From Microbacterium sp. 1.5R (lineage in GTDB: Bacteria; Actinomycetota; Actinomycetes; Actinomycetales; Microbacteriaceae), in the NCBI RefSeq assembly GCF_007667425.1, contig NZ_VDRC01000001.1, forward strand, positions 1,828,595 to 1,892,594: 64,000 bases of DNA. The letters run 5' to 3'. Shown here in pieces: positions 7,911 to 17,194 of the stretch (within the stretch, counting starts at the first letter, position 1; every line of letters begins with the position of its first letter). The notes beneath the pieces were generated by a model. It was not told where the DNA came from, made no database searches, and saw only the letters and a program-made list of their open reading frames with translations. Both the position numbers and the translations under genes were made by a program.

Positions 7911-8002
7911 CGATTACTCCGTTCGCAGATCGCGGCCTGTCAGCCTCGCTGTCAGTGCCGTCGACAATGCGTGAAGTCTAGCCTCCCGTCGTTAGTCACT
8001 GT

Positions 8003-8022
8003 TATAGTCAACGGCATTGGCA
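8003..8022. promoter_or_regulatory. TATAGT -10 box with imperfect AGTCAA-N5-TTGGCA operator
   Basis: TATAGT at 8003-8008 is followed directly by AGTCAA-CGGCA-TTGGCA (8006-8022). This is the same arrangement as at 5050-5069, with two changes in the right arm. A further AGTCAC half-site lies at 7994-7999. The site sits between the divergent TetR gene and the S9 peptidase gene and could control both. Confidence 0.6.
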
Positions 8023-8063
8023 AGCTCCTCGATACGGTGGGAGCACGATGCGAAGGAGCACGG

Positions 8064-9896
8064 ATGCTCGAGGTCCCCGCAGTCCCGTCCGACGAGGCGC
8101 TCGAGGCGCGCTTCGCGGTGCCGTATCTCCTCACGGTGCGACCGGTGCCCGGCGCGGCCGACCTCGCCCTGCTCGTCGAGAACCACCCCGAGGGCTCCCG
8201 CGCGCGCGTCTGGCGAGCACCCGAGGCGCCAGGGGACCTGCTGCCCTTCCCGGTCGGCGTCGGTGCGATCCTCACGGCGGATGCCCGGTGGGTCGTCGAC
8301 CTCGATGACGGCGGCGGATCGGAGGTCGGGGGGCTCGTCGCGTTCGCGGTCGACGGCTCCGAGCGCGTCGCGCTCACCCCCGGCCGTGCTCCGTACGTCC
8401 TGCGCGGTCTCGAGTCGTCGTTCGACGGACGCGCGATCGTCGCGACGGTGGTCGACGAAGACGGCTTCCACGTGCTCGTGATCCCGACGGCGCCCTGGGG
8501 CGAGCCGCGCGTGGTCTATTCCGACCCCGTCGAGGCCTGGTACGGGCAGATCTCCCCCGATGGCGCGCTCGTGTCTGTCGACACGACGGCCCACAACCCC
8601 GGCATCCGTCGCCCGCTGCTCACGGTGGTCGACGGGCGCACCGGCGACCTCGTCGCGACCCTCGACGACCTGCCGGACGGCCCTGTGCGCGGAGTGCGCT
8701 TCGCGTCGGATGCCGGTGACGACCGTCTCCTGCTGAACACCGAACGCAGCGGCTTCTCGCGTCCCGCGATCTGGAGCGTCCGCACGGGAGAGCGCCGCGA
8801 CTACGACCTGCGCGACCTCGCCGGCGAGGTCATCCCGCTCGACTGGCATTCGCCGACCGCCCGCATCCTCGCGGTGCACGTCGACGACGGCATCCACCGC
8901 CTCATCGAGATCGACGAGGCCTCCGGCGACGTGCGTGCGGTGGCCGAGGGTGGCAGCGTCGCCGACCCGGACGTCGCCGACCTGCATCCGTTCCAATGGG
9001 CGTCGTACTACGCGCCCGACGGGGCGATCCGCGCAGTGCGCTCGACCTGGGACGTGCCCCTGCACGTCGAGGAGATCGCCGCCGATGGCACCGCGGTCAC
9101 GCTCATCGCGCCGGCACCGGTACCGCCGGGTCACCCGCTCACCTCGGCCATGGTGTCGAGCGCCGACGGCACCCGAGTGCAGCTCTGGTGGGGGCGGCCA
9201 TCCCGTGACAAGCCGCTCGGCACCGTGCTGACCATTCACGGTGGTCCCAACCTCGTGACCGTCGACAGCTACGACCCCTCGGCGCAGGCCTGGTTGGATG
9301 CCGGTTTCGCGGTCGCCTCGCTCAACTACCGCGGGTCGGTGACGTTCGGCCGCGCGTTCCGCGAGGGCTTCTGGGGGGTGGGCGGAGACCGCGAGATCGA
9401 GGACGTGGCGGCCGCGATCGGGTTCCTCCGCGAGCAGGGCCTGGCCGACCCCGCGACGACGTTCATCACGGGCGCGTCGTACGGCGGGCACATGACCCTG
9501 CTGAGCGTCGGTCGGCTGCCCGACCTGTTCGCGGGAGGTCTCGCCCACGTCGCGGTGGCGGAGTGGTCGGCCGCGATCGATGCGATGAATCCCGCGGTGC
9601 GGAGCGTCTGGAGCTCGTGGGTGCCGCCGGAGATGGTCGAGCCCTTCTCGGCCATCACCTACCTCGACGACGTCACCGCTTCGGTGTGGATCAATCAGGG
9701 CGACGTCGACACCCGCACACCGATCGTCGGCGTGCAGCGATACGTCGACGAGCTGAGCGCCCGCGGCGGCGACGTCGTGCTCGATGTGTTCGAGGGCGGC
9801 CACGAACCGACCGGTCTGGAACCGGCGGCCGTCGACCAGAGACGCATGCACGGGCTCGCCCGTCGCACCCTCGCCGGCGAGCGCTGGGACGCCTGA
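8064..9896 (+). CDS. S9 family (prolyl oligopeptidase-type) serine peptidase
   Basis: This 610-residue protein has an N-terminal beta-propeller (about 1-360) with many Asp-Gly turns and a C-terminal alpha/beta hydrolase domain. Markers are LTIHGGPN, NYRGSVTFG, the nucleophile Ser in GASYGGH, the Asp in NQGDVDTRTP and the His in GGHEPTG. The ATG at 8064 follows GAAGGAG; the frame is open far upstream but crosses the promoter. It has no signal peptide, so it acts on cytoplasmic oligopeptides. The next gene downstream (10073) encodes the binding protein of a peptide-type importer with the same operator, so peptide uptake and cleavage are probably co-regulated. Confidence 0.9.
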   Translation: MLEVPAVPSDEALEARFAVPYLLTVRPVPGAADLALLVENHPEGSRARVWRAPEAPGDLLPFPVGVGAILTADARWVVDLDDGGGSEVGGLVAFAVDGSERVALTPGRAPYVLRGLESSFDGRAIVATVVDEDGFHVLVIPTAPWGEPRVVYSDPVEAWYGQISPDGALVSVDTTAHNPGIRRPLLTVVDGRTGDLVATLDDLPDGPVRGVRFASDAGDDRLLLNTERSGFSRPAIWSVRTGERRDYDLRDLAGEVIPLDWHSPTARILAVHVDDGIHRLIEIDEASGDVRAVAEGGSVADPDVADLHPFQWASYYAPDGAIRAVRSTWDVPLHVEEIAADGTAVTLIAPAPVPPGHPLTSAMVSSADGTRVQLWWGRPSRDKPLGTVLTIHGGPNLVTVDSYDPSAQAWLDAGFAVASLNYRGSVTFGRAFREGFWGVGGDREIEDVAAAIGFLREQGLADPATTFITGASYGGHMTLLSVGRLPDLFAGGLAHVAVAEWSAAIDAMNPAVRSVWSSWVPPEMVEPFSAITYLDDVTASVWINQGDVDTRTPIVGVQRYVDELSARGGDVVLDVFEGGHEPTGLEPAAVDQRRMHGLARRTLAGERWDA

Positions 9897-9950
9897 GTCG
9901 GTCCTTCGAGCGAGTCGCGCCGCAGCCGACAGAGCCGCTGCCTGCCACAT

Positions 9951-10003
9951 AGTCACGAACATTGACTAAAGTGCTTGCTATCTCGACTCGCCGGTCCTAG
10001 AGT
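9951..10003 (+). promoter_or_regulatory. Operator AGTCAC-N5-TTGACT and promoter of the peptide ABC operon
   Basis: The palindrome AGTCAC-GAACA-TTGACT (9951-9967, one mismatch) lies just upstream of TTGCTA (9975-9980), a 17-nt spacer and TAGAGT (9998-10003). It is the third copy of the 5053 and 8006 operator. The transcript would have a leader of about 60 nt, with GGAG before the ATG at 10073. Confidence 0.6.
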
Positions 10004-10072
10004 CAGACCACCTACCCGCACCACAGCACGTTCGCACCCGCCCGATTCACATCGATCACTGGAGATCCGGCA

Positions 10073-11773
10073 ATGTCGACATCCCGCCTTCGTACCGCTG
10101 TACCCGCTTCGCGCCGCGCTGTCATCGCGGCTCTCACCGCTGCCGCCCTCGTCGGCTCGCTCGCCGCGTGCACCTCGTCGTCGACGACGCCGGAGCCGAG
10201 CGACGTGGCCGTCGTCGACGGGGGAGAGCTCGTCATCGGCGCCGAGCAGGAGCCCGACTGCACCGACTGGATCGCGACGTGCGCCGGGTCGATCTGGGGC
10301 AGCTACGTGATGCAGATTCCGACCATGCCAAGCGTCTTCCAGACGCGCCTCGTCGACGAGGAGTGGGTGCCGGTGGCCTCCGACCTCGTCGCCGACGAGC
10401 CGACCACGGAGGTCGCCGACGACGGCACCCAGACCATCACCTACTCGATCAACCCCGACGCCGTGTGGTCTGACGGAGAGCCGATCACCTCGGCCGACTT
10501 CGCCTACACGGCTCTGCAGGTCCGCGACGGCGACGACATCTTCGACAAGACGGGCTACGACCGCATCACCGCGGTGGACACCACCGACCCGGCGACCGCG
10601 GTCGTCACACTGAGCTCGGCCTACGCCGGCTGGCGCACCCTCTTCAGCGTCTACGGCGTGATGCCCTCGCACCTGCTCGAGGGCCAGGACCGCGCGGCCC
10701 TGATGACCGACGGCTACGACTTCAGCGGTGGCCCGTGGAAGATCGAGAAGTGGACCCGCGGCACCTCCGTGACGCTCGTCCCCAACGAGAACTACTGGGG
10801 CGAGAAGCCCAAGCTCGATAAAGTCACGTTCCTCTTCCTCCCCGACACGACCGCGGCCTTCCAGGCCCTCAAGAGCGGTCAGGTCAGCGTGCTGGCCCCG
10901 ACGCCGCAGCTCGATGCGCTCACCCAGATCGAGTCGGGCCTGCCCGGCATCCGCTCCCAGGTCGACGCTCGCAGCGGCAACCTCGAGGCGATCTGGCTGA
11001 ACAACTCGGCCGCGCCGTTCGACTCGGTCGCGGTGCGCCAGGCGCTGGCCTACTCGATCGACCGTGATGCGATCGTGAAGCGGCTGTTCGGCAGCCTCGG
11101 CGTCGACGAGGCGCAGCAGAGCTTCAACTCGCCCATGGTCGCGCCGTTCGCCGCCGACGACTTCTCGCAGTACTCCCTCGACCTCGACAAGGTCGACGAG
11201 CTCATGCAGGGCGACGGCTGGTCGAAGAACGGCGACGGCGTGTGGGCGAAGGGCGGTGAGACGGCGACGTTCTCGATCAAGACGCTCGCGGGCAACAAGC
11301 GCCGCGACCTCACGGTGCAGGTGCTGCAGTCGCAGCTGGCGGATGCCGGGTTCGCGATGACCATCGACCAGGTCACCCCCGCAGACCTGTTCGGCACGAT
11401 CGCCCCGGAGGGTGACTTCCAGGCCGGCATCTGGGCGCTGGTCGACACGTTCCCGGACCCCACTCTGTCGTCGTCGTTCTCGTCGGTGAACATCCCCAGC
11501 GAGGCGAACGGATACTCGGGCATCAACTTCTTCCAGGTGAACATCGACGGTCTCGACGACCTGCTCGCGCAGGTCGACACCGAGGTCGATCAGGATGCCC
11601 GTGTCGCCGCCTCGCAGGAGGCCGACGCCCTCATCGCCGAGAACGTGCCGTCGCTGCCGCTCGACGTCGTGCCCAACGTGCTGCTGTGGAGCGAGACGGT
11701 CGGCGGTCCGCTGCAGATCAACCCCATCGAGGGTCCGTTCTGGAACCTCGCCGAGTGGGGCCTGGCCGGCTGA
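10073..11773 (+). CDS. ABC transporter substrate-binding lipoprotein (SBP family 5, peptide/opine type)
   Basis: This 566-residue protein starts with a lipoprotein signal: positive N-region, hydrophobic core ALTAAALVGS and lipobox LAAC, with Cys at about residue 34. The mature part has SBP_bac_5 signatures: a DAVWSDGEPITSADFAYT region, then FSGGPWKIEKW and VRQALAYSIDRDAIV. Such proteins bind di- and oligopeptides, nickel, opines or glycosides at the cell surface. It heads a five-protein unit with two permeases and two ATPases. The GGAG at 10064 sets the start. Operator control shared with two peptidase units favours peptide-like ligands. Confidence 0.92.
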   Translation: MSTSRLRTAVPASRRAVIAALTAAALVGSLAACTSSSTTPEPSDVAVVDGGELVIGAEQEPDCTDWIATCAGSIWGSYVMQIPTMPSVFQTRLVDEEWVPVASDLVADEPTTEVADDGTQTITYSINPDAVWSDGEPITSADFAYTALQVRDGDDIFDKTGYDRITAVDTTDPATAVVTLSSAYAGWRTLFSVYGVMPSHLLEGQDRAALMTDGYDFSGGPWKIEKWTRGTSVTLVPNENYWGEKPKLDKVTFLFLPDTTAAFQALKSGQVSVLAPTPQLDALTQIESGLPGIRSQVDARSGNLEAIWLNNSAAPFDSVAVRQALAYSIDRDAIVKRLFGSLGVDEAQQSFNSPMVAPFAADDFSQYSLDLDKVDELMQGDGWSKNGDGVWAKGGETATFSIKTLAGNKRRDLTVQVLQSQLADAGFAMTIDQVTPADLFGTIAPEGDFQAGIWALVDTFPDPTLSSSFSSVNIPSEANGYSGINFFQVNIDGLDDLLAQVDTEVDQDARVAASQEADALIAENVPSLPLDVVPNVLLWSETVGGPLQINPIEGPFWNLAEWGLAG

Positions 11774-11814
11774 GCCCGCGCTTCGGCACAGCAGGACAGG
11801 AACGAGGCGACGAC

Positions 11815-12780
11815 GTGCTCACATTCATCACCCGACGGGTTCTCTACTCGATCCCGGTGATCGTCGTCGCCTCGTTCGTCCTCTTCTGGGCGGTGCGCTC
11901 GACCTTCGACCCGCTGGCGAAGCTGCGTCTGGCCCGAGATCCGTCCGTGGTCGCTCGCGAGATCGAGCGGCTCGGCCTCGACCGCAGCATCCCCGAGCAG
12001 TATTTCCTCTGGCTGCGGTCGATGATCGTCGGCGACTGGGGAGTCAGCACCCGCACCGGCACCCCGGTGCTGCCGCTGATCGGCGACGCGCTGTGGCCGA
12101 CGCTGCAGCTCGCGTTCTGGGGGCTCCTGGTCGCCGTGCTCATCGCCGGCGGCGTGAGCGTGTACTCGGCCGTTCGGCAGTACTCGCTCGGCGACAACCT
12201 GCTGACAGGCGCCTCGTACATCGGCATCGCCATGCCGGCGTTCTGGTTCGGGCTCATCCTCATCCAGACCTTCGCGGTGTGGCCGAAAGAGCAGTTCGGT
12301 CTCAGCGAGCCGCCGCTGTTCTTCATCGGCTTGAACTCGCCGGGTCAGAGCGGTCCGCTGGACTACATCCGGCACCTGATCCTGCCCGTGGCCGCGCTGA
12401 TGATCGCGCTCGTCGCGTCGTGGAGCCGGTTCGGCCGCGCGGCGATGCTCGACGCGCTGTCGAGTGACTACGTCCGCACAGCGAGGGCGAAGGGCGTGCC
12501 CCGCCGCCAGGTGATCTGGCGGCACGCCGTGCGCAATTCGCTCGCACCCTTCGTGACGGTCGTCGCCCTCGACGCGGCGATCCTCATCGGCGGACTCGTC
12601 GTCACCGAGCAGATCTTCGCGATCCCGGGCATGGGCCGCCTGTTCCTGCAGTCGCTCGTCGCCGGCGACGTCTTCGTGCTGCTGCCCTGGATGATCGTGG
12701 TCGCCGTCGCGGTCGTCATCTGCAACCTGATCGCCGACATCGCCTACGCGGTGCTCGACCCGAGAGTGAGGCTGTCATGA
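11815..12780 (+). CDS. ABC transporter permease (DppB/OppB type)
   Basis: The protein has 321 residues with about six membrane helices, beginning VLTFITRRVLYSIPVIVVASF. The DppB-type second helix follows a periplasmic loop (SIPEQYFLWL, GDWGVSTRTG), and the EAA loop reads DYVRTARAKGVPRRQVIWRHAVRN. I chose GTG 11815 because of GAGG upstream; earlier in-frame starts lie inside the binding-protein gene. Its stop overlaps the start of the next permease (ATGA). Confidence 0.92.
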   Translation: MLTFITRRVLYSIPVIVVASFVLFWAVRSTFDPLAKLRLARDPSVVAREIERLGLDRSIPEQYFLWLRSMIVGDWGVSTRTGTPVLPLIGDALWPTLQLAFWGLLVAVLIAGGVSVYSAVRQYSLGDNLLTGASYIGIAMPAFWFGLILIQTFAVWPKEQFGLSEPPLFFIGLNSPGQSGPLDYIRHLILPVAALMIALVASWSRFGRAAMLDALSSDYVRTARAKGVPRRQVIWRHAVRNSLAPFVTVVALDAAILIGGLVVTEQIFAIPGMGRLFLQSLVAGDVFVLLPWMIVVAVAVVICNLIADIAYAVLDPRVRLS

Positions 12781-13679
12781 GCAGTGCAGGCATCGCGGGG
12801 CGGGAGGAGCTGCTGGCCGACCAGGATCCGCAGAAGGCGCCGACGCGACAGCTGCTGAGAGGCTTCCTGCGGCATCGGCTCGGCGTCGTGAGTCTCGTCG
12901 TCCTCGTCATCCTGCTCGTGGTCTGCTTCGGTGCGGCCTGGATCGCACCCTACCCGCAGGGACAGCAAGACCTTCTGACCGGACCCACCCCGCCGTCGGG
13001 CGCGCACTGGCTGGGCACCGACGAGCTGGGCCGCGACTACCTCAGCGAGATCCTGTTCGCCGGGCAGATCTCCCTCGCGATCGGTCTCGCCGTCGCCCTC
13101 CTCGCCACCGTCGTCGGCACGGCGCTCGGCGCGATCGCCGGGTATGTGGGCGGGTGGATCGGCGAGCTGATCATGCGCATCACCGATCTCTTCCTCATCG
13201 TGCCGGCGATCGCGCTGCTCGCCGTCATCCTCCAGGGGCTCGGCTCATCGCCCACGACGATCGTGTTCGCGCTCACCGCGCTGGGGTGGACGTACATCGC
13301 GCGGGTCGTGCGGGCGCAGGTGCTGTCGCTGCGCGAGAAGGACTTCATCGACGCGGCGCGCGGCATCGGAGCATCCGGGTTCCGGATCGTCGTGTCGCAC
13401 CTGCTGCCCAACCTCGCAGGTGTCATCGCGGTGGCGATGAGCCTCGCCGTCGCCTCGTCGATCATCGCCGAGTCGACCCTGAGCTTCCTCGGTTTCGGCG
13501 TGCAGCCGCCGCAGACCAGCTGGGGATCGATGCTCAGCCAGGCGGCCGGCTATGTCGGCACGCCCCAGGTGTACCTGCTGTACTTCCCCGGCCTGTTCAT
13601 CCTCGTCACCGTGCTCTGCGTCAACTTCATCGGAGACGGACTCCGCGACGCCCTCGACCCGCAGGGGAAGAACCTATGA
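12777..13679 (+). CDS. ABC transporter permease (DppC/OppC type)
   Basis: This 300-residue permease has an N-terminal extension (LRGFLRHRLGVVSLVVLVILLVV region), the family motif HWLGTDELGRDYLSEILFAG, and the EAA loop DFIDAARGIGASGFRIVVSHLLPN. The C-terminus contains FIGDGLRDALDPQ, typical of DppC proteins. It forms the translocation pore with the preceding permease. It overlaps both neighbouring genes by 4 bp. Confidence 0.93.
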   Translation: MSSAGIAGREELLADQDPQKAPTRQLLRGFLRHRLGVVSLVVLVILLVVCFGAAWIAPYPQGQQDLLTGPTPPSGAHWLGTDELGRDYLSEILFAGQISLAIGLAVALLATVVGTALGAIAGYVGGWIGELIMRITDLFLIVPAIALLAVILQGLGSSPTTIVFALTALGWTYIARVVRAQVLSLREKDFIDAARGIGASGFRIVVSHLLPNLAGVIAVAMSLAVASSIIAESTLSFLGFGVQPPQTSWGSMLSQAAGYVGTPQVYLLYFPGLFILVTVLCVNFIGDGLRDALDPQGKNL

Positions 13680-14746
13680 CAGTTCCCTCCGACGCCGGCC
13701 GCTCCGATGCCGGCCATGCCGACGCCGGCCGCGCCGATGCCGGCCGCGCCGAGATCCTGCTCGAGGTCGACGACGTGTCGATCGCCTTCCGCACCGACCA
13801 GGGGCTCGCTCGCGCCGTCGAAGGAGTCTCGTTCACGCTGCGCACCGGTGAGACCGTCGGCATCGTGGGCGAGTCCGGGTCGGGCAAGTCGATGACGGCG
13901 ATGGCGATCATGGGGCTGCTTCCGAAGAAGGCGGTCGTCACGGGCTCGATCAAGCTCCGCGGACGAGAGCTCGTCGGACTCTCCGACGATGAGCTGCGCG
14001 CGGTGCGCGGCAAAGACGTCGCGATCGTGTTCCAGGATGCTCTGACCGCACTCAACCCGGTGATGACCGTGGGCGAGCAGCTGATCGAGGCCGTGCGCGT
14101 GCACCGCCCCGAGACGACGACGGCCGAGCGCAGGGCCCGGGCCGTCGAGCTGCTCGACGTCGTCGGCATCCCGTCGCCCGAGCTGCGCGTCGACCGCTAC
14201 CCGCACGAGTTCTCCGGCGGCATGCGCCAACGCGTCATGATCGCGATGAGCATCGCCAACGAGCCCGACCTGCTGATCGCCGACGAGCCGACCACCGCGC
14301 TCGACGTCACGGTGCAGGCACAGGTGCTCGAGGTGCTGCGCGAGGTGCAGCGCCGCACCGGCACCACTGTGCTGCTCATCACGCACGACCTCGGCGTCGT
14401 CGCGGGCACCGCCGATCGGGTCATGGTCATGTACGCGGGCGGACTCGTCGAGACGGCCGACGTCGACCCGTTGTTCTACGAGACCGCGCATCCCTACACG
14501 GCGGGGCTGCTCGCATCGCTGCCACGGCTCGACAGGAGATCCTCGCGCGAGGAGCGTCTGTACCAGATCGCTGGGCAACCGCCGGTGGCGACGGAGTGGC
14601 CGCAGGGATGCCGCTTCGCACCGCGCTGCGCACACGCCGTCGCGGGGCTGTGCGACGCGGTGGTGCCGCCACCGGTCGAGGTCGGCGCCGGGCACACCGC
14701 CGCCTGTGTGCGGGTCGACGAATGGCAGAAGGAGGCGGTGTCATGA
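13676..14746 (+). CDS. ABC transporter ATP-binding protein (DppD/OppD type)
   Basis: This 356-residue ATPase has Walker [10 protein letters not shown]-loop [12 protein letters not shown], signature FSGGMRQR, Walker [13 protein letters not shown] and switch ITHDLG. The C-terminal oligopeptide domain contains the Cys-rich CRFAPRC. The N-terminus is odd: residues 6-25 are four copies of a five-residue unit ([20 protein letters not shown]) encoded by a 15-bp tandem repeat at 13691-13750, before the ABC domain starts at EILLEVDD. This may be a recent repeat expansion. The ATG at 13676 overlaps the permease stop. Confidence 0.92.
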   Translation: MTVPSDAGRSDAGHADAGRADAGRAEILLEVDDVSIAFRTDQGLARAVEGVSFTLRTGETVGIVGESGSGKSMTAMAIMGLLPKKAVVTGSIKLRGRELVGLSDDELRAVRGKDVAIVFQDALTALNPVMTVGEQLIEAVRVHRPETTTAERRARAVELLDVVGIPSPELRVDRYPHEFSGGMRQRVMIAMSIANEPDLLIADEPTTALDVTVQAQVLEVLREVQRRTGTTVLLITHDLGVVAGTADRVMVMYAGGLVETADVDPLFYETAHPYTAGLLASLPRLDRRSSREERLYQIAGQPPVATEWPQGCRFAPRCAHAVAGLCDAVVPPPVEVGAGHTAACVRVDEWQKEAVS

Positions 14747-15771
14747 GCGCATCGCGGGTGGTGGAACGCACCGGGAGCACGGGGCTCACGGTCGACGGGC
14801 TCGTCAAGGAGTACCGCGTCGGCGGCGGCCTGTTCGGTCGAGGGCGCGACGTCGTGCAGGCGGTGTCGGATGTGAGTCTGACGATCGAGGGCGGGCAGAC
14901 CTTCGGGCTCGTCGGCGAGTCGGGGTGCGGCAAGTCGTCGCTCGGCCGCAGCGTCGCCCGTCTGCAGCCCAGCGACGCCGGATCGATCCGGCTGGGCGAC
15001 GACGACATCACCGCGGTGTCGGGCGGGAGGTTGCGTCTGCTGCGGCGGCGGGTGCAGTTCGTGTTCCAGGATCCGTACGCCTCGCTCAACCCGCGCAAGT
15101 CCGTGCGGACGACGCTCACCGAGCCGCTCGTCATCCACGGGCTGCACCGTGGCTCGCGCGACCGCCGGGTCGAGGAACTGCTCGCGCAGGTCGGACTGAA
15201 CCCCGCCCATGCCGACCGGTTCCCGCACGAGTTCTCGGGCGGGCAGCGGCAGCGCATCGGCATCGCGCGGGCACTCGCCGTCGAACCCGAGGTGATCGTG
15301 CTCGACGAGCCGGTCAGCGCGCTCGACGTGAGCGTGCAGGCCGGCGTGCTGAACCTGCTCGACGATCTGCAGCGCGACCTCGGCCTCACCTACCTGTTCA
15401 TCGCGCACGACCTCTCGGTGGTGCGACACCTCAGCGACCGCGTGGGTGTCATGTACCTCGGCAAGCTCGTCGAGGAGGCGCCGGTCGACGAGCTGTACGA
15501 ACGGCCGCTGCATCCCTACACGCAGGCGCTGCTGTCGGCGATCCCCGTCCCCGATCCGCAGGCCGAGCGGGCCCGTGAACGCATCGTCCTGACGGGAGAC
15601 GTGCCGAGCCCGGTGTCGCCGCCGAGCGGATGCCGATTCCGCACCCGCTGCTGGAAGGCCACCGAGATCTGCGCCGAGGTCGTGCCGGAGCTCGCCGAAC
15701 CCGAGCACGTCACGCCGGGCGGCACGCACCGCGTCGCGTGCCACCACCCCGCCGAGCGCGACGTGCTATGA
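14743..15771 (+). CDS. ABC transporter ATP-binding protein (DppF/OppF type)
   Basis: This 342-residue ATPase has Walker [10 protein letters not shown]-loop [14 protein letters not shown], signature FSGGQRQR, Walker [13 protein letters not shown], the switch His in IAHDLS, and the C-terminal CRFRTRC segment of oligopeptide importers. The ATG at 14743 follows GAAGGAGG and overlaps the previous stop. It completes the importer (one binding protein, two permeases, two ATPases). The gene ends 98 bp before the dehydrogenase at 15870, and an inverted-repeat element lies in between. Confidence 0.93.
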   Translation: MSASRVVERTGSTGLTVDGLVKEYRVGGGLFGRGRDVVQAVSDVSLTIEGGQTFGLVGESGCGKSSLGRSVARLQPSDAGSIRLGDDDITAVSGGRLRLLRRRVQFVFQDPYASLNPRKSVRTTLTEPLVIHGLHRGSRDRRVEELLAQVGLNPAHADRFPHEFSGGQRQRIGIARALAVEPEVIVLDEPVSALDVSVQAGVLNLLDDLQRDLGLTYLFIAHDLSVVRHLSDRVGVMYLGKLVEEAPVDELYERPLHPYTQALLSAIPVPDPQAERARERIVLTGDVPSPVSPPSGCRFRTRCWKATEICAEVVPELAEPEHVTPGGTHRVACHHPAERDVL

Positions 15772-15780
15772 GCTGCCCGA

Positions 15781-15845
15781 GCTTTCGAATCGCCCGATTT
15801 GCGACTTTCCACCTCGAGATTCTGCACATCAGGCGATTCGAAAGC
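15781..15845. repeat. Inverted-repeat element with TTTCGAATCGC arms, copy 1
   Basis: Perfect 14-bp arms GCTTTCGAATCGCC (15781-15794) and GGCGATTCGAAAGC (15832-15845) are separated by 37 bp. A related element (arms TTTCGAATCGCTC) lies at 49931-49991. Their inner sequences share TTGCRACTT in opposite orientation. Both precede a gene inside a same-strand gene series. They could be a small dispersed element, an attenuator hairpin or a binding site. Confidence 0.6.
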
Positions 15846-15869
15846 CGCCACCCCTCCGAAAGGATCCTC

Positions 15870-16955
15870 ATGACCACCACGCACCGCATCGCCGTCATCG
15901 CCGGTGACGGCATCGGCACCGAGGTGATGCCCGAGGGGCTGAGGGCGCTGCGCGCCGCGGCATCCCGCTTCGACATCGCCCTGGAGTTCGAGGAGTTCGA
16001 CTTCGCGAGCGCCGGGTACTGGCAGCGGCACGGGAAGATGCTGCCGGACGACTGGTTCGAGACGCTCCGCGGATTCGACGCCATCTACTTCGGAGCGGTG
16101 GGCTGGCCCGAGGTCGTACCCGACCACGTGAGTCTGTGGGGGAGTCTCATCCAGTTCCGCCGAGCATTCGACCAGTACGTGAACCTGCGACCGTGCCGGC
16201 TCATGCCCGGTGTCGTCTCACCGCTGGCCGGGCGCGAGCCGGGCGACATCGACTTCTACGTCGTGCGCGAGAACACCGAGGGCGAGTACTCGTCGATCGG
16301 CGGCCGCATGTTCGAGGGCACCGAGCGCGAGTTCGTGCTGCAGGAGACCGTCATGACCCGCACCGGCGTCGACCGGGTGCTGCGCTACGCGTACGACCTG
16401 GCGGCGCGCCGCAGCGGACACCTCACGTCGGCGACCAAGAGCAACGGCATCTCGATCTCGATGCCGTACTGGGACGAGCGGGTCGCCGCGGTGGGCGCCG
16501 ACTACCCCGATGTGACGCGGGACCAGTTCCACATCGACATCCTCACCGCGAACTTCGTGCTGCATCCCGATTGGTTCGACGTGGTCGTGGCCAGCAACCT
16601 GTTCGGCGACATCCTGTCGGACCTCGGACCCGCGTGCACCGGCACGATCGGCATCGCCCCCAGCGCGAACATCAACCCGGAGGGGGTGTTCCCGAGCCTG
16701 TTCGAGCCCGTGCACGGGTCAGCGCCCGACATCGCCGGCCGCGGCATCGCGAACCCGATCGGTCAGATCTGGTGCGGCGCGATGATGCTCGAACACCTCG
16801 GCCACGCGGATGCCGGCGCCGCAGTGCTCGCCGGCATCGAGGACGTGCTCGCCCGGGGAGCGGATGCTGCGCCCTTCACCCCCGACCTCGGCGGCACCGC
16901 CACGACGGTCGACCTCGGTCGCGCGATCGCCGAGGCCGTCGCTCTCGGACGCTGA
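15870..16955 (+). CDS. Tartrate dehydrogenase / D-malate dehydrogenase (decarboxylating) family protein
   Basis: This 361-residue beta-decarboxylating dehydrogenase is related to isopropylmalate and isocitrate dehydrogenases. It contains IAGDGIGTEVMPEG, the substrate loop VNLRPCRLMPGV, DFYVVRENTEGEYSSIGG, the conserved Tyr/Lys region (ATKSNGISISMPYWDE), and the NAD-site HGSAPDIAGRGIANPIG. The GRMFEGTEREFVLQETV segment is typical of the tartrate/D-malate branch rather than LeuB. The reaction would be NAD-dependent oxidation of D-malate or tartrate, with Mn2+. It follows the peptide importer on the same strand with GAAAGGA before the ATG. Whether it belongs to that operon is uncertain. Confidence 0.88.
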   Translation: MTTTHRIAVIAGDGIGTEVMPEGLRALRAAASRFDIALEFEEFDFASAGYWQRHGKMLPDDWFETLRGFDAIYFGAVGWPEVVPDHVSLWGSLIQFRRAFDQYVNLRPCRLMPGVVSPLAGREPGDIDFYVVRENTEGEYSSIGGRMFEGTEREFVLQETVMTRTGVDRVLRYAYDLAARRSGHLTSATKSNGISISMPYWDERVAAVGADYPDVTRDQFHIDILTANFVLHPDWFDVVVASNLFGDILSDLGPACTGTIGIAPSANINPEGVFPSLFEPVHGSAPDIAGRGIANPIGQIWCGAMMLEHLGHADAGAAVLAGIEDVLARGADAAPFTPDLGGTATTVDLGRAIAEAVALGR

Positions 16956-16974
16956 GCGACGCAGCCCTCTTCCC

Positions 16975-17176
16975 CGGTCGTTGAGCGAGCGGAGCGAGAC
17001 GAAACGTGGTTCGGCCCGCGGCATCCCTCGCCGCGTTTCGTCTCGTCGCTGCGCTCCTCGCTCAACGGCCGGATCCTTTCCCGCGGGACGACACGGGGTT
17101 TCTCTCCCCCGCTCCTCGCTCAACGACCCGTAGCTCTCCCGCGGGTCGCTGAGCGAGCGGAGCGAGGCGAAACGCA
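16975..17176. repeat. Cluster of GAGCGAGCGGAGCGA repeats in both orientations
   Basis: Four units are visible: 16975-17010 (+), 17031-17072 (-, reading CGTTTCGTCTCG and GCTCCTCGCTCAACGG), a partial one at 17112-17134 (-), and 17142-17176 (+). Opposite units can pair into long stem-loops. The cluster lies between the convergent dehydrogenase and TraR-like genes. Confidence 0.8.
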
Positions 17177-17194
17177 GTTCCCTCCGCAGAACCC

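Noticed and set aside
8048-8308. ATG at 8048 as a start for a small protein
   Set aside because: It is in a different frame from the S9 peptidase, overlaps its beginning and yields an Arg-rich shadow peptide.
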